Shown: positions 25,031-34,523, counted from the stretch's first letter. The stretch: 64,000 bases of DNA from Paenibacillus sp. Root444D2 (GCF_001426375.1 NZ_LMEO01000050.1:1-64000), one strand, 5' to 3'. Notes: generated from the letters alone by a model not told the origin. Translations and numbers: made by a program.

Positions 25031-26161
25031 TTATGACAGATCGGACAACTTCACATACGGCTTTCCTAGTGCTTCAGCCACTGCGGGGTGCGTTACACTC
25101 CCTTTGTAGGTATTCACACCTAATTGGAGTGCGTAATTAGCAGCTACAGCCTGTTCAAAACCTTTATTGGCAAGCTCCATGGCATAAGGTATCGTCACAT
25201 TGGTTAACCCCAGTGTTGAAGTTCTCGGAACGGCACCAGGCATATTGGCAACAGCATAATGCAGTACGCCATGTTTCTCATAGGTGGGATTACTGTGCGT
25301 TGTCACACGGTCAATCGTTTCAATCGATCCACCTTGGTCCACGGCAACATCTACAATCACAGCGCCTGGCTTCATGCTTTGAACCATTGCTTCCGTTACT
25401 AATCTTGGAGCTCTAGCTCCAGGTATAAGAACAGCGCCAATTAATAAATCCGCCTTCTGTACAGCACTCGCAATATTATAAGGATTAGAAATCAATGTTC
25501 GCAGTCTTCCCCCGAATATGTCGTCCAGAGCTCTCATCCGATCGGCACTCCGTTCAATAATGACAACATTAGCTCCAAGTCCGAGCGCCATTTTGGCCGC
25601 ATTCGTTCCAACGATCCCTCCGCCCAAAATAATGACATCGGCTGGCGGCACTCCGGGTACACCACCCAATAAAATTCCGCGTCCCCCATAGAATTTTTCC
25701 AAAAAATGGGCGCCAATTTGTACCGACATCCGGCCAGCGACTTCACTCATCGGTGTCAAAAGCGGCAATGAGCCATTCGGAAGTTGAATCGTTTCGTAGG
25801 CAATCCCTGTCACTTTCTTGTTAAGCAAATGTTCAGCCAAGTCTCCTGCCGCTGCCAAATGCAAATAGGTGAACAACATCTGCCCTTCCCGGAAATAACC
25901 ATACTCTGCTGGTAAAGGTTCCTTAACTTTCATAATCATATCGCTGAGAGCCCATACCTCAGCAGCCTCCGCGACAATAACGGCACCTTCGCGAGCATAG
26001 TCCTCATCACCGAAGCCGCTGCCAACACCAGCCCCAGTTTCAACAAACACTTGATGTCCTGCCATCAAGAGCATACCCGCTCCTCCAGGCGTTAAAGCTA
26101 CTCTGTTTTCATTGTTTTTGATTTCTTTTGGAACGCCGACTACAATAGGTTGCTGAGTCAT
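25031..26161 (-). CDS. ald: Alanine dehydrogenase
   Basis: NAD-dependent L-alanine dehydrogenase that interconverts alanine and pyruvate plus ammonia; in Bacillus it supports growth on alanine and sporulation. N-terminal substrate residues are in '[17 protein letters not shown]', the central lid carries 'FTYLHLAA', and the Rossmann fold shows '[21 protein letters not shown]'. C-terminal '[13 protein letters not shown]' fits. The ORF opens nine codons upstream, but GAAGG before the ATG at 26161 and family length (376) favour this start. Confidence 0.96.
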   Translation of the reverse strand: MTQQPIVVGVPKEIKNNENRVALTPGGAGMLLMAGHQVFVETGAGVGSGFGDEDYAREGAVIVAEAAEVWALSDMIMKVKEPLPAEYGYFREGQMLFTYLHLAAAGDLAEHLLNKKVTGIAYETIQLPNGSLPLLTPMSEVAGRMSVQIGAHFLEKFYGGRGILLGGVPGVPPADVIILGGGIVGTNAAKMALGLGANVVIIERSADRMRALDDIFGGRLRTLISNPYNIASAVQKADLLIGAVLIPGARAPRLVTEAMVQSMKPGAVIVDVAVDQGGSIETIDRVTTHSNPTYEKHGVLHYAVANMPGAVPRTSTLGLTNVTIPYAMELANKGFEQAVAANYALQLGVNTYKGSVTHPAVAEALGKPYVKLSDLS

Positions 26162-26272
26162 AGTTGCTACCTTCTTCCTTATTATCACTAAACATAATGT
26201 GCCATCCTTCTATACGAATTATGTGAGTTAATATCCGACTTTTCTTATTACCTAGTATATGAAAAGAACACA

Positions 26273-26311
26273 AAAATGCCTGTATGCACAGGGTGTGCTT
26301 ACAGGCATTTT
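26273..26311. terminator. Bidirectional terminator after fur
   Basis: AAAATGCCTGTA pairs with TACAGGCATTTT around a 14-base loop; both ends are T-rich. It lies between fur and the ald promoter region. Confidence 0.8.
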
Positions 26312-26328
26312 CATTGTATAAACAGCTT

Positions 26329-26814
26329 CTATTCCGAAACTGTTATTTTAGATTTGTCCAATGAGTCCGGTTTGCCTCGATCGTTACAGCGATAGCATAT
26401 ACCTTGAAAATCAAGTCGATGATCTAGCACTTGAAAATGAAAATCTTGCTCTAACCGTTCTTCCAAAGGTCCGAGCCAATCTTCCATAATTTCATCTACG
26501 GCTCCGCATTGCACGCAGATTAAGTGATGGTGATGATGACGTGTACTGTCGTCACGTAAATCGTAACGAGCGACACCGTCGCCAAAATTCATTTTTTCCA
26601 AGACATGCAGCTCACTCAGCAGCTCTAAAGTTCGGTAAACTGTTGCCAATCCGATCTCTGGAGCCTTGTCCTTCACAAGCATAAACACATCTTCAGCGCT
26701 TAAATGATCTTGTTCATTCTCTAAAAGTACGCGTACTGTCGCTTCCCGTTGAGGGGTTAGTTTGTACCCTTGGGATTGCAATTGCTGCTTAATCTTCTCG
26801 ATCCTTGCTTCCAT
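26329..26814 (-). CDS. fur: Ferric uptake regulator Fur
   Basis: Iron-responsive repressor. The N-terminal winged helix reads 'YKLTPQREATVRVLLENE' and 'GLATVYRTLELLSELHVLEK', nearly identical to B. subtilis Fur, which separates it from PerR and Zur. The metal sites are the HHHHH cluster, 'CVQCGAVDEI' and the C-terminal 'CYRCN' (Cys4 structural zinc). The start at MEARIEK (26814) fits the family; the ORF opens nine codons earlier. Confidence 0.95.
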   Translation of the reverse strand: MEARIEKIKQQLQSQGYKLTPQREATVRVLLENEQDHLSAEDVFMLVKDKAPEIGLATVYRTLELLSELHVLEKMNFGDGVARYDLRDDSTRHHHHHLICVQCGAVDEIMEDWLGPLEERLEQDFHFQVLDHRLDFQGICYRCNDRGKPDSLDKSKITVSE

Positions 26815-26868
26815 ATGCCTCCCCCTCAGAAAGGTGGGCATCCAAGCCCAGTTTTAGCCACTCTTTTT

Positions 26869-26898
26869 ATTATAGGGGGAGCTGACTGACAAAGTCAA
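26869..26898 (-). promoter_or_regulatory. Predicted sigma-A promoter of fur
   Basis: Minus strand: -35 TTGACT, an 18-base spacer, and a perfect -10 TATAAT, 55 bases upstream of the fur start. Confidence 0.65.
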
Positions 26899-26919
26899 AC
26901 AGAAACATAAGTGGATCTC

Positions 26920-27561
26920 TTATCCATATAGGCCAACTAGCATAGGCGTTACCCATTTCATCATCAATTGTGACATATATCCTTCCCAAAGCGCTGCTCC
27001 AAGGAGGAATACCCCCATCAAGAGGGTTAGCGTTGTATATCGCATAAAGGGCTGGTATATGTTACCATTTCGGCTCATGAAGCGATTTTTGATCATATAT
27101 ATGGAGAACGCCATAGCCGCTACACTGCAGAATAGGATAGCCGGAATAACAATCAGGTTCTGCGGCGCAACGGAAACAAGCGCAAATAACATGCCCTTCC
27201 ATGACATTTGGCCGACCAGATACCCAACCGTAAACCCAATTAGCACACCTTTGAGAAAGTCCAAAACGAGAATCAGCGGCAGCCCGACAATAGACAAACC
27301 AAAGAGCCATATCAACAAAATCCACTTCATATGCATGCCGAAAGCTTGAACGAACGATTGCCTGCTGTCAAACTCGGCACCTTCGTTAATTTCATGAAAA
27401 AAACTACCCAAATGACGAGTCATTTCTTGCTTTTGCTCCAAAGAAAGTGCATTCACCATCACGGCGCCGAACACGACCCCTATGATGAAAAGAACGGAGA
27501 CGAATATAAATAGCGGCAAATTATCCTTCATATATTGTTTCATCGTTAGGTTCCTATTCAT
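26920..27561 (-). CDS. spoIIM: Stage II sporulation protein M
   Basis: Membrane subunit of the SpoIIDMP engulfment machine, which remodels septal peptidoglycan. About 213 residues with five hydrophobic segments ('LFIFVSVLFIIGVVFGAVMV', 'ILLIWLFGLSIVGLPLILVL', 'GVLIGFTVGYLVGQM' and more), matching SpoIIM. The start at MNRNLTMKQYM is set by AAGGAG seven bases upstream; eight extra codons upstream lack support. spoIIM beside fur and xerD is conserved in the group. Confidence 0.93.
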   Translation of the reverse strand: MNRNLTMKQYMKDNLPLFIFVSVLFIIGVVFGAVMVNALSLEQKQEMTRHLGSFFHEINEGAEFDSRQSFVQAFGMHMKWILLIWLFGLSIVGLPLILVLDFLKGVLIGFTVGYLVGQMSWKGMLFALVSVAPQNLIVIPAILFCSVAAMAFSIYMIKNRFMSRNGNIYQPFMRYTTLTLLMGVFLLGAALWEGYMSQLMMKWVTPMLVGLYG

Positions 27562-27622
27562 CTTGCTGCTCCTTCCTTGTGTCAACCTCTACAAAGACAA
27601 GCTTATGAGCGAGTATTGGAAA

Positions 27623-28801
27623 CTATGAACGATTTTTAACTTTGCCGTATTTACCCCCGCCGCCAACTTCAAGCTGTAAGGTGCCCTCTCGCGCTTTTAC
27701 AATATAAGAAGCAATTTCTTCACCAATTTCACTTGCAAGCTCTTCCGGTGTCGTGCGATGCAGCACATTCATTTCCGTTCCGAAGCGGCGAAGCAGTTGT
27801 TCAAGCTTCTTAGGCCCGAGCCCTGGGATAAATTCTAGTGGAACTTGATACTGATACGGAGGTCGATAAGACGGAAGGAAAGCTTTTTCACGGTCTGCTA
27901 AGTTCAGGATCCGATCCATGACTCCTCTAATAATTTTATTGCTGCCACAGTCGGCACAGCGCTGGACAGTCGTTTCACTTTCATCCAAAACGGATTCACA
28001 TAAGCTGCAATAGGTTCGGTGGTATTTCCCAAGCCGTGGATTAAGGCCGTAGTTAGCTATTATACCGCGTTCCTCTTGACGATGCAGCGCTTTAACGAGT
28101 TCCTCATACGTAGGGGCAGCCAGCTTCATTTCGTTGTACTCACGTCCGATTTTGCCAAGAGAGTGTGCATCTGAGTTCGTAACGAATGTGAACGGGTCAA
28201 GCTCCGAAATTAAACCGGCCATATCGGAATCAGAACTAAGACCAAGCTCGACAGCAGAGATACCATTAAGATCTAGAAGGTACTTCATCTTAGAAGTCGC
28301 ACTTCCATACACACTTTTATGTGGAGTAAAAATATGCGCAGGTATTAGGATACCCCCCCTGCCTAGCACTTCTTCTTGAAGTACGCGAGCGGGTACATAA
28401 ATGCGTTGAGAGCTTAGCTCCACATTTTTCATGTGCCCCTTCATCCATTGCGTGAACCCCTGCATCACTTTCAGATTAGGCATATAGGCAAGCAAATGGG
28501 CCGGGCCCATGCCTGGATCCCGCACCTCAATTTCACTGCCCAACATAATCGTCGTGTCCTGATACCGGATGCCGCCGCCCTCCAGCTCCTCCATCTCACC
28601 CCGATCCAAGTACGTCATAATGTCATCCTGAACAGAAGGCGAGTGACAATCGATAATACCGATGATGTCCATTCCTTTTCTAACAGCAGCTTCCTGCGCA
28701 ATATTGAAGAAAGTCAGGTCATTCGAAGCGCTAATCTTAATCGCTTGTCCCTTCTCTGATCGACCTATGTGAATATGGAGATCAACATAATAAGCATTCA
28801 T
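27623..28801 (-). CDS. yqxK: Endonuclease Q homologue (YqxK-type PHP protein)
   Basis: PHP-domain nuclease of 392 residues. EndoQ proteins cut 5' of deaminated bases such as uracil and hypoxanthine. Metal ligands are visible in 'YYVDLHIHIGRSEKG', 'IIGIIDCHSP', 'LIPAHIFTPHKS' and 'FVTNSDAHSLGKIGRE'. A zinc-finger-like 'CSLCESVLDE...CADCGSNK' (about 265-290) and a C-terminal helix-hairpin-helix ('LEFIPGLGPKKLEQLLRRFG') complete the EndoQ architecture. It follows nudF with no gap, so the two repair/housekeeping genes form one operon. Confidence 0.9.
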   Translation of the reverse strand: MNAYYVDLHIHIGRSEKGQAIKISASNDLTFFNIAQEAAVRKGMDIIGIIDCHSPSVQDDIMTYLDRGEMEELEGGGIRYQDTTIMLGSEIEVRDPGMGPAHLLAYMPNLKVMQGFTQWMKGHMKNVELSSQRIYVPARVLQEEVLGRGGILIPAHIFTPHKSVYGSATSKMKYLLDLNGISAVELGLSSDSDMAGLISELDPFTFVTNSDAHSLGKIGREYNEMKLAAPTYEELVKALHRQEERGIIANYGLNPRLGKYHRTYCSLCESVLDESETTVQRCADCGSNKIIRGVMDRILNLADREKAFLPSYRPPYQYQVPLEFIPGLGPKKLEQLLRRFGTEMNVLHRTTPEELASEIGEEIASYIVKAREGTLQLEVGGGGKYGKVKNRS

Positions 28802-29356
28802 TTAGATTTGACCCGTTAAAAGATACAGCTGCCAAGCGTAAACAGCCATAATCGTCTTCGCGTCGCTAATTCGCCCTTCACGTATGTACTGCTGTGCTTG
28901 TTCCAAAGTAATCGATTCGCATTCGAGGAATTCATCCTCATCCGGATTCGCTTCGCCCTTTACCAAATCTTCTGCGAGATAGAGATGAATGATTTCATCC
29001 GCGAAACCTGGCGAGGTATAGAAGGAACTAACCAGCTTCATATTATCCGTGCGATAACCCGTTTCTTCCTCTAATTCGCGTAAAGCTGCCTTTAGCGGCT
29101 CCTCACCTGCATCCAGCTTACCGGCCGGGATCTCGACCTGACTTTTCTCCAGCGGCTTTCGATATTGTTCTACAACGATCATTTTATCTCCTAATAGCGG
29201 AATAACAGCTACAGCGCCGGGGTGTTTTACGATTTCACGTGTTGCAATCTCCCCATTTGGCAGCTTCACATGATCCACCTGCAACGAAATGATTTTACCT
29301 TTGAAAATAGATTCAGTCTTAACCGTTATTTCTTCGAATTTTTTGTGTAATATCAT
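28802..29356 (-). CDS. nudF: Nudix ADP-ribose pyrophosphatase
   Basis: Hydrolyses ADP-ribose to AMP and ribose 5-phosphate. A full Nudix box is present: GKLDAGEEPLKAALRELEEE-TGY (about residues 80-102), preceded by 'VEQYRKPLEKSQVEIPA' characteristic of the ADP-ribose subfamily. 184 residues. GAGGTG precedes the ATG. Its stop abuts the start of the EndoQ gene. nudF next to mciZ matches B. subtilis. Confidence 0.94.
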   Translation of the reverse strand: MILHKKFEEITVKTESIFKGKIISLQVDHVKLPNGEIATREIVKHPGAVAVIPLLGDKMIVVEQYRKPLEKSQVEIPAGKLDAGEEPLKAALRELEEETGYRTDNMKLVSSFYTSPGFADEIIHLYLAEDLVKGEANPDEDEFLECESITLEQAQQYIREGRISDAKTIMAVYAWQLYLLTGQI

Positions 29357-29452
29357 ACGAACACCTCACCCTTGTTAAAGTTGGTCTAACTTGTCCCATT
29401 CATGCATATCGTTCATTATATCAAAATTTCACCTGAAAAGAGGAAAATGGAT

Positions 29453-29653
29453 ATGAAGAGCTATGTAACCGACCGTCAAATTCGACTTGTAGGGAAGGCC
29501 TGGGAAATCAAACGTCAATTGCAGTTGATGCTGCAGCAAGGTGGGAATACCATTACACTAATGGATTATGTAACTGGCTTGCACAATCCGCAGCCGCACA
29601 AATCGCTTGGAAATAAACCGGGTCCTGCGATAATCCCCTTCCCATCGAGGTAA
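29453..29653 (+). CDS. mciZ: Z-ring inhibitor peptide MciZ, long form
   Basis: Homologue of MciZ, the mother-cell peptide that binds the C-terminal polymerising face of FtsZ and blocks further Z-rings after commitment to sporulation. Residues 9-17 (RLVGKAWEI) match the VLVGKAWEI core of the 40-residue B. subtilis peptide, and the site beside nudF is the same. Here the product has 66 residues, with a Pro-rich tail (HNPQPHKSLGNKPGPAIIPF). GAGG nine bases before the ATG at 29453 sets the start. The last 101 bases overlap the convergent DUF3866 gene. Sigma-E control is expected from B. subtilis; no clear promoter was found. Confidence 0.8.
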   Translation: MKSYVTDRQIRLVGKAWEIKRQLQLMLQQGGNTITLMDYVTGLHNPQPHKSLGNKPGPAIIPFPSR

Positions 29654-30668
29654 TGGGCTGTGGATACTGCGAAAAAGCTTCAGCGATTTCCGCAATCGAT
29701 GGACTCGGCATGGCTTCTATTTGATGCAACTGCAGGTTCTGCGCTTGTTTTTGCACAATAGCATTTTCCTTAACGCCCAAAATTGGGAGAGGCACTACAG
29801 CCGGACATCTCGCTGCCAGCTGCAACGCAGTAAGCGTATGATGACTAATGCCCTGATGCCGAATCCTAGGATCAGCAAAAGAAATTCTAGGGATGACCAC
29901 TGGAATCCCGCCTAAAGCGGATACAGCATTCACGAGCTCACCAACCTCAAGACCCGAGAAACCGTATCGGGTATTCGTTCCCACGATGCCTGGTCCCATA
30001 GTTACAAGACTGATATCTGCATTCACTGCATTCTTAGCTGCAACTAATGCACTAAATTTGTTAACCGCCTCCACCTTACCTCCGTAGGCTTGACCATAAG
30101 TAATGGTTGTTTTAAGCCATTCCATTCCCTCAAGTATCGCCACATGCTCACTCCATGCGAGTGGAAGAGCCCCCCCATCTGTCATGATATAGGCGACCTC
30201 CAAAGCACGATCAGATAAATTTCTTTGTTGATGCCGATATCTGAGCCAGCATATCACGACAGGCAGCATACTGTGCAATTCTCCCAGCAAGACGGGCATC
30301 CCCTCTAGATTCATGTCACCTTGAAATGAAGAATGAAACGAGCTAGCAGGCTCTTCAATAGCGAGCACACTTCGCTGCATTGGGGTATATTTGAGCTTCA
30401 TAATGTGTCCATTTGATGATGTAGATGCTGAATCGTGATCCGATCCTCGGTCGCGAACGGATATTACGATATGAAATCCCCCTGAACCTAACCTCAGCTT
30501 CATGGCAGTTACATTTAAGTCAACCAGGTCCCCAGGAGTTAACAAAGGTAATGTATCCGTGTAGTGTACAGCATGCTCAAGCTCACCGCTTCGCATTTGT
30601 ACAGTGACAATCTGTAGTCCCTCTCTAACTGAAATAATTTCCGCAACCGTACCCTCATCCCGTATCAT
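29553..30668 (-). CDS. DUF3866 family protein
   Basis: Soluble protein of about 371 residues fitting the DUF3866 family of unknown function. N-terminal beta-rich part ('GTVAEIISVREGLQIVTVQM', 'PGDLVDLNVTAMKLRLGSGG') followed by a Gly-rich alpha/beta part ('YIMTDGGALPLAWSEHV', 'MGPGIVGTNTRYGFSGLEVG'). The start is the ATG at 30668 or the TTG just before it, after AAGGGG; the upstream ATG at 30710 has no ribosome binding site. Its 3' end overlaps mciZ on the other strand by 101 bases. Confidence 0.85.
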   Translation of the reverse strand: MIRDEGTVAEIISVREGLQIVTVQMRSGELEHAVHYTDTLPLLTPGDLVDLNVTAMKLRLGSGGFHIVISVRDRGSDHDSASTSSNGHIMKLKYTPMQRSVLAIEEPASSFHSSFQGDMNLEGMPVLLGELHSMLPVVICWLRYRHQQRNLSDRALEVAYIMTDGGALPLAWSEHVAILEGMEWLKTTITYGQAYGGKVEAVNKFSALVAAKNAVNADISLVTMGPGIVGTNTRYGFSGLEVGELVNAVSALGGIPVVIPRISFADPRIRHQGISHHTLTALQLAARCPAVVPLPILGVKENAIVQKQAQNLQLHQIEAMPSPSIAEIAEAFSQYPQPITSMGRGLSQDPVYFQAICAAADCASQLHNPLV

Positions 30669-30756
30669 CAAGCCAGTTTCCCCTTCCTGGACGTGTCTTA
30701 CTCGAAGCATATGAGGATTGATTTCGTTTTACCCCAATTAATCGGTAGAATGACTG

Positions 30757-30803
30757 AAAAAAACCGACCAGCCATGCCATGTCATTGGCAGACTAATCGG
30801 TTC
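30757..30803 (-). terminator. Terminator of the M20 peptidase gene
   Basis: Minus-strand AACCGA...TCGGTT stem with further inner pairing (TGCC / GGCA) and a run of seven T. Confidence 0.85.
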
Positions 30804-30820
30804 TCTAGAAAAGTGGTGAA

Positions 30821-31951
30821 TTAAACTTTCGCAGCTTCCTTCACGAGAGCAACGAGTAATTCAGCCGTTTTGACTAAATCACTGATGGCAATATGTTCTT
30901 TTGTTGTATGAATTTCATGATAACCAACAGCGAGATTAACGGTTGGAATGCCCATTCCGTTGAAGATATTCGCATCACTGCCGCCGCCGGAGTGGAAGGT
31001 TCGAGCTGTCAATCCGAGGGTTGAGAGTGCTCTAGCGGTCAATTGTACAATAGGAGCAGAGTCATCATGCATATAGGAAGCATATACAATATCCGCGTTA
31101 AACTCGCAAGTAGTGCCAGCATCAGCTGCTGCTGATTCGCAAGCTTCTTTCATCGCGGCGATTTGAGCTTCCAGCTTATGCTGAACAATGCTGCGTGCTT
31201 CCGCTTCCATCTTCACTTTATCGCATACCACGTTCAAAGGACCTACGCCTGAGAAACTGCCAATATTCGCAGTCGTTTCGTTGTCAATTCGACCGAGCGA
31301 CATACGCGAAACTGCTTTACTCGCTACTTGGATGGCACTGATGCCGTCTTCAGGATTAACACCGGCATGAGCTGACTTTCCGTGGAAAATAATTTCAATT
31401 TCTGCACGTCCAGGCGCTGCTGTTGCGATATCGCCAATGGCACCGTTAGAATCAAGTGCAAAGCCGAACTCAGCTTCCATAACGCTGCGATCCATGGCGC
31501 GGGCGCCTTTCAGACCGCTCTCTTCCCCTGCCGTAATAACGAATTGAATGCGGCCATGTGGAATGTTTTGCTCTTTTAACACTTGAATGCCTTCGATCAT
31601 CGCCGCGATACCCGCTTTATCATCGCTGCCAAGGATCGTCGTTCCATCGCTGCGGATATAGCCATCATCGCCAATTTGCGGCTTGATACCTTTCCCAGGA
31701 GCTACCGTATCCATATGAGAAGTGAAGAAAATAGTCGGAATTGCTGCGTTGCTGTCCGTTGCTTCAAGTGTACAGATCAAATTCCCTGATCCATGGCCGC
31801 TTTTCGCCATCGAATTATCTTCTACAACATGCAACCCTAAACGACTGAACTTTTCTTTAAGAACGACACAAATCTCTTGCTCAAATCGGGTCTCGCTGTC
31901 TACTTGCACAAGGGAGATAAACTCTTCCACCAAACGATTTTGCTGAATCAT
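30821..31951 (-). CDS. M20-family peptidase, YqjE / PepT-like
   Basis: Cytoplasmic dinuclear-zinc aminopeptidase of the M20 clan resembling B. subtilis YqjE (tripeptidase-like). Metal ligands and catalytic acids appear as 'FFTSHMDTVAPGKGIKP', 'ILGSDDKAGIAAMIE', 'ITAGEESGLKGARAMD' and the C-terminal 'GYHEIHTTKEHIA'. The dimerisation insert with 'FHGKSAHAGVNPEDGISAI' is present. 376 residues. GGAGG precedes the ATG. The exact peptide specificity is not readable from sequence. Confidence 0.92.
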   Translation of the reverse strand: MIQQNRLVEEFISLVQVDSETRFEQEICVVLKEKFSRLGLHVVEDNSMAKSGHGSGNLICTLEATDSNAAIPTIFFTSHMDTVAPGKGIKPQIGDDGYIRSDGTTILGSDDKAGIAAMIEGIQVLKEQNIPHGRIQFVITAGEESGLKGARAMDRSVMEAEFGFALDSNGAIGDIATAAPGRAEIEIIFHGKSAHAGVNPEDGISAIQVASKAVSRMSLGRIDNETTANIGSFSGVGPLNVVCDKVKMEAEARSIVQHKLEAQIAAMKEACESAAADAGTTCEFNADIVYASYMHDDSAPIVQLTARALSTLGLTARTFHSGGGSDANIFNGMGIPTVNLAVGYHEIHTTKEHIAISDLVKTAELLVALVKEAAKV

Positions 31952-32027
31952 GTACTTTCCTCCGATACACTCTATGAGTTACAATAAAACCGTACAAGCT
32001 TTTTCACGAAAAAGGAGTGAATCTTCA

Positions 32028-32132
32028 TTGTTACAGAATAAGCGTTGGTTTAAAATCGTGATTTACCTAATGCTGATCACGATGCTGCTATCAAGCATAT
32101 TGTTTACTGCGGGATTATTTTTTGATTCATAG
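32028..32132 (+). CDS. prli42: Prli42-type stressosome-associated miniprotein
   Basis: Tail-anchored miniprotein of 34 residues: a short basic N terminus (LQNKRWFK) and one membrane helix (IVIYLMLITMLLSSILFTAG). This fits the Prli42 (DUF4044) family, which in Listeria links the stressosome to the membrane. Translation starts at TTG 32028, ten bases after AAAGGAG; a longer frame from 31950 has no ribosome binding site. It ends two bases before the convergent bkdB gene with no terminator between. Confidence 0.8.
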   Translation: MLQNKRWFKIVIYLMLITMLLSSILFTAGLFFDS

Positions 32133-32134
32133 TT

Positions 32135-33484
32135 TTAATAAATCTTTGTATCCGCGTTATAACTTTCTAAATTTTCTTTCACTCTCTGTAGGAACCGGCC
32201 ACAGATGACACCGTCAAGAATACGGTGATCCAGTGACAGACAAAGGTTAACCATCGAACGAACCGCAATCATATCTTGAATAACGACGGGCTTCTTCACA
32301 ATCGATTCGAAGGTCACAATAGCTGCTTGCGGGTAGTTGATGATCGGATAAGACAGAATCGAGCCGAAGGAGCCTGTATTATTTACAGTAAATGTCCCGC
32401 CAACCATATCATTCAACGATAATTTCCCCGCACGTGTTTTCTTCGTCAATTCATCAATTTCTCTGGCTAGTCCTGCGATATTTTTTTGATCCGCTTTTTT
32501 GATGACTGGCGTCAAGACCGAATCTTCCGTTCCGACAGACAACGAAATGTTAATATCGCGTTTCACGATAATTTTATCTACGGCCCAGACGGAGTTGATG
32601 ATCGGGTAATCCTTAATAGCATTGACGACCGCTTTCAGCATGAATGCCAAGTACGTTAAGTTAATGCCTTCTCGGCGCATAAACTCGTCTTTCACTTTAT
32701 TCCGCAGAACAACAAGATTCGTTACATCGACCTCAATCATTGTCCATGCATGCGGAATTTCTGTTACACTCTGGCGCATTTTTGAAGCAATGGCATTGCG
32801 CATTGGTGTAACGTCAATGAAATGCTCATTGCGAGCGTCTAATGAATGTCCTTCCGCTTCAATCAACGGCGTTTGCGGACTGGCGGATAAATGGATGCCA
32901 GAGCTGCGAACAGGCTGGTGGGCCTGCTGCGGAACCACAGGTGGAGCGGTTTGTGGAGCAACAGGAGATGCAGGTTGATTCGTTTGCACGGCGGCAGGAG
33001 CTGCATTAGCTCCACCAGAGGCGATGAATTGCTCAACGTCCTTACGCGTAATTCTTCCGCCAAGCCCCGTTCCTGCAACACGAGACAAATCTATGCGATT
33101 GTCTTGTGCAAGCCGGTGTACAGCTGGTGAATAACGACCGCGCATGCTTTGATCTGAGTCTTCAGCCAGTTCAGTTCCAGTATGACTAGCAGCTGCAGCG
33201 GTTGATGGTCCGTTCGCTAAAGCTGCACCCGGCTCTTCAATTAAACAAATGGCTTCGCCAACAGCAGCTGTCTCGCCGTCACCGACAATAATTTTTACAA
33301 GTGTGCCTTCAATGGGTGAAGGCATTTCCGTATTCACTTTCTCTGTGAAAAGCTCACAAAGCACATCGTATTGTTCGATATAATCACCTGGCTTCTTGAG
33401 CCATTTGCCTATTGTAGCCGAAACAAGGCTCTCCGCTAGATGCGGGACTGTGACCTCGGTTAGTCGGCTGTTGGTTTGGTTCAT
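32135..33484 (-). CDS. bkdB: Branched-chain 2-oxoacid dehydrogenase E2
   Basis: Dihydrolipoamide acyltransferase core of the branched-chain 2-oxoacid dehydrogenase complex. The lipoyl domain has its lysine in 'LFTEKVNTEMPSP' (K49). A peripheral subunit-binding domain lies near 118-155 ('RYSPAVHRLAQDNRIDLS'). A Pro/Ala/Gln linker follows, and the catalytic domain ends with 'LCLSLDHRILDGVICGRFLQ'. It supplies branched acyl-CoA primers for iso/anteiso fatty acids. Last gene of lpdV-bkdAA-bkdAB-bkdB; AGGAGG precedes the ATG. Confidence 0.94.
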   Translation of the reverse strand: MNQTNSRLTEVTVPHLAESLVSATIGKWLKKPGDYIEQYDVLCELFTEKVNTEMPSPIEGTLVKIIVGDGETAAVGEAICLIEEPGAALANGPSTAAAASHTGTELAEDSDQSMRGRYSPAVHRLAQDNRIDLSRVAGTGLGGRITRKDVEQFIASGGANAAPAAVQTNQPASPVAPQTAPPVVPQQAHQPVRSSGIHLSASPQTPLIEAEGHSLDARNEHFIDVTPMRNAIASKMRQSVTEIPHAWTMIEVDVTNLVVLRNKVKDEFMRREGINLTYLAFMLKAVVNAIKDYPIINSVWAVDKIIVKRDINISLSVGTEDSVLTPVIKKADQKNIAGLAREIDELTKKTRAGKLSLNDMVGGTFTVNNTGSFGSILSYPIINYPQAAIVTFESIVKKPVVIQDMIAVRSMVNLCLSLDHRILDGVICGRFLQRVKENLESYNADTKIY

Positions 33485-33539
33485 GGGTGTACCTCCTAAG
33501 TTCAGGACATGATCAATGAAAGGATATTAGATGTGTAAA

Positions 33540-34520
33540 TTAGAACATAGCAAGCTGGTGCATGGCATCCTTCAGCTTATCTGCATTGAGCAGAAAAAAT
33601 TTCTCCATCGGTGGATTGCTGCCAACTGCCGGAACGTCTGGGCCGCAAAGTCTTGCGATAGGCGCATCGAGCTCGAACAGCATTTCTTCGGCGATAATCG
33701 CCGACACTTCAGCACCAACGCCGCCTGTTTTGTTGTCTTCATGGGCGATGAGCACTTTGCCTGTTTTCCTAGCAGCCTCCAAAATAGCTTCTTTGTCTAG
33801 CGGCTGTAGCGAACGCAGGTCGAGTACATGCGCGGAAATGCCTTCCTTCGCAAGCTCTTCAGCTGCTTGTAATGCATAATTGACAACCATACCGTAGGCG
33901 ATGACTGTAATGTCTGTGCCCTGGCGCTTGATGTCGGCCTTGCCGATCGGCACGATGTAGTCGTCATCTGGCACGTCCGCAGATAACGCCAGATAGCACT
34001 TCTTGTGCTCGAAGAATAACACAGGATCGGCATCTCGGATTGCTGCCTTCAGCAGCCCCTTCGCATCATATGGATTCGAAGGCGCTACGATTTTAACACC
34101 CGGCGTGCCAAAGAAAACAGATTCAGGACATTGGGAATGGTACAAGGCACCTGCCCCGGTCGCTCCATATGGAGCACGAATGACGATCGGGCAAGTCCAA
34201 TCATTATTAGAACGATAACGAATCTTAGCCGCTTCACTAAGAATTTGATTCGTTGCTGGGAAGATGAAATCAGCAAACTGAATTTCGGCGATCGGTTTCA
34301 TCCCATACATCGCAGCACCAATAGCCACGCCTACAATGGCAGACTCCGCTAGCGGCGTGTCTAGAACTCGCTCTTCACCAAACAAATCACGCAGCCCTTT
34401 GGTCGTGTTCAAGACACCACCCTTACCAACATCTTCACCAAGTACGAAGACGTTATCATCCTGCTGCATTTCCTCCTGCATGGCAGAACGGATTGCTTCC
34501 AAATATGTAATTACAGCCAT
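33540..34520 (-). CDS. bkdAB: Branched-chain 2-oxoacid dehydrogenase E1 beta
   Basis: Beta subunit of the thiamine-diphosphate-dependent E1 component. 'YLEAIRSAMQEEMQQDDNVF', 'LGEDVGKGGVLNTTKGL', 'DTPLAESAIVGVAIGAAMYG' and 'EIQFADFIFPATNQI' are typical, and the glutamate in 'PLAES' contacts the cofactor. 326 residues, complete. Three bases separate it from bkdAA. Its GGAG site lies 14 bases from the ATG, which is long, so translation may rely on coupling to the upstream subunit. Confidence 0.95.
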   Translation of the reverse strand: MAVITYLEAIRSAMQEEMQQDDNVFVLGEDVGKGGVLNTTKGLRDLFGEERVLDTPLAESAIVGVAIGAAMYGMKPIAEIQFADFIFPATNQILSEAAKIRYRSNNDWTCPIVIRAPYGATGAGALYHSQCPESVFFGTPGVKIVAPSNPYDAKGLLKAAIRDADPVLFFEHKKCYLALSADVPDDDYIVPIGKADIKRQGTDITVIAYGMVVNYALQAAEELAKEGISAHVLDLRSLQPLDKEAILEAARKTGKVLIAHEDNKTGGVGAEVSAIIAEEMLFELDAPIARLCGPDVPAVGSNPPMEKFFLLNADKLKDAMHQLAMF

Positions 34521-34523
34521 AAT

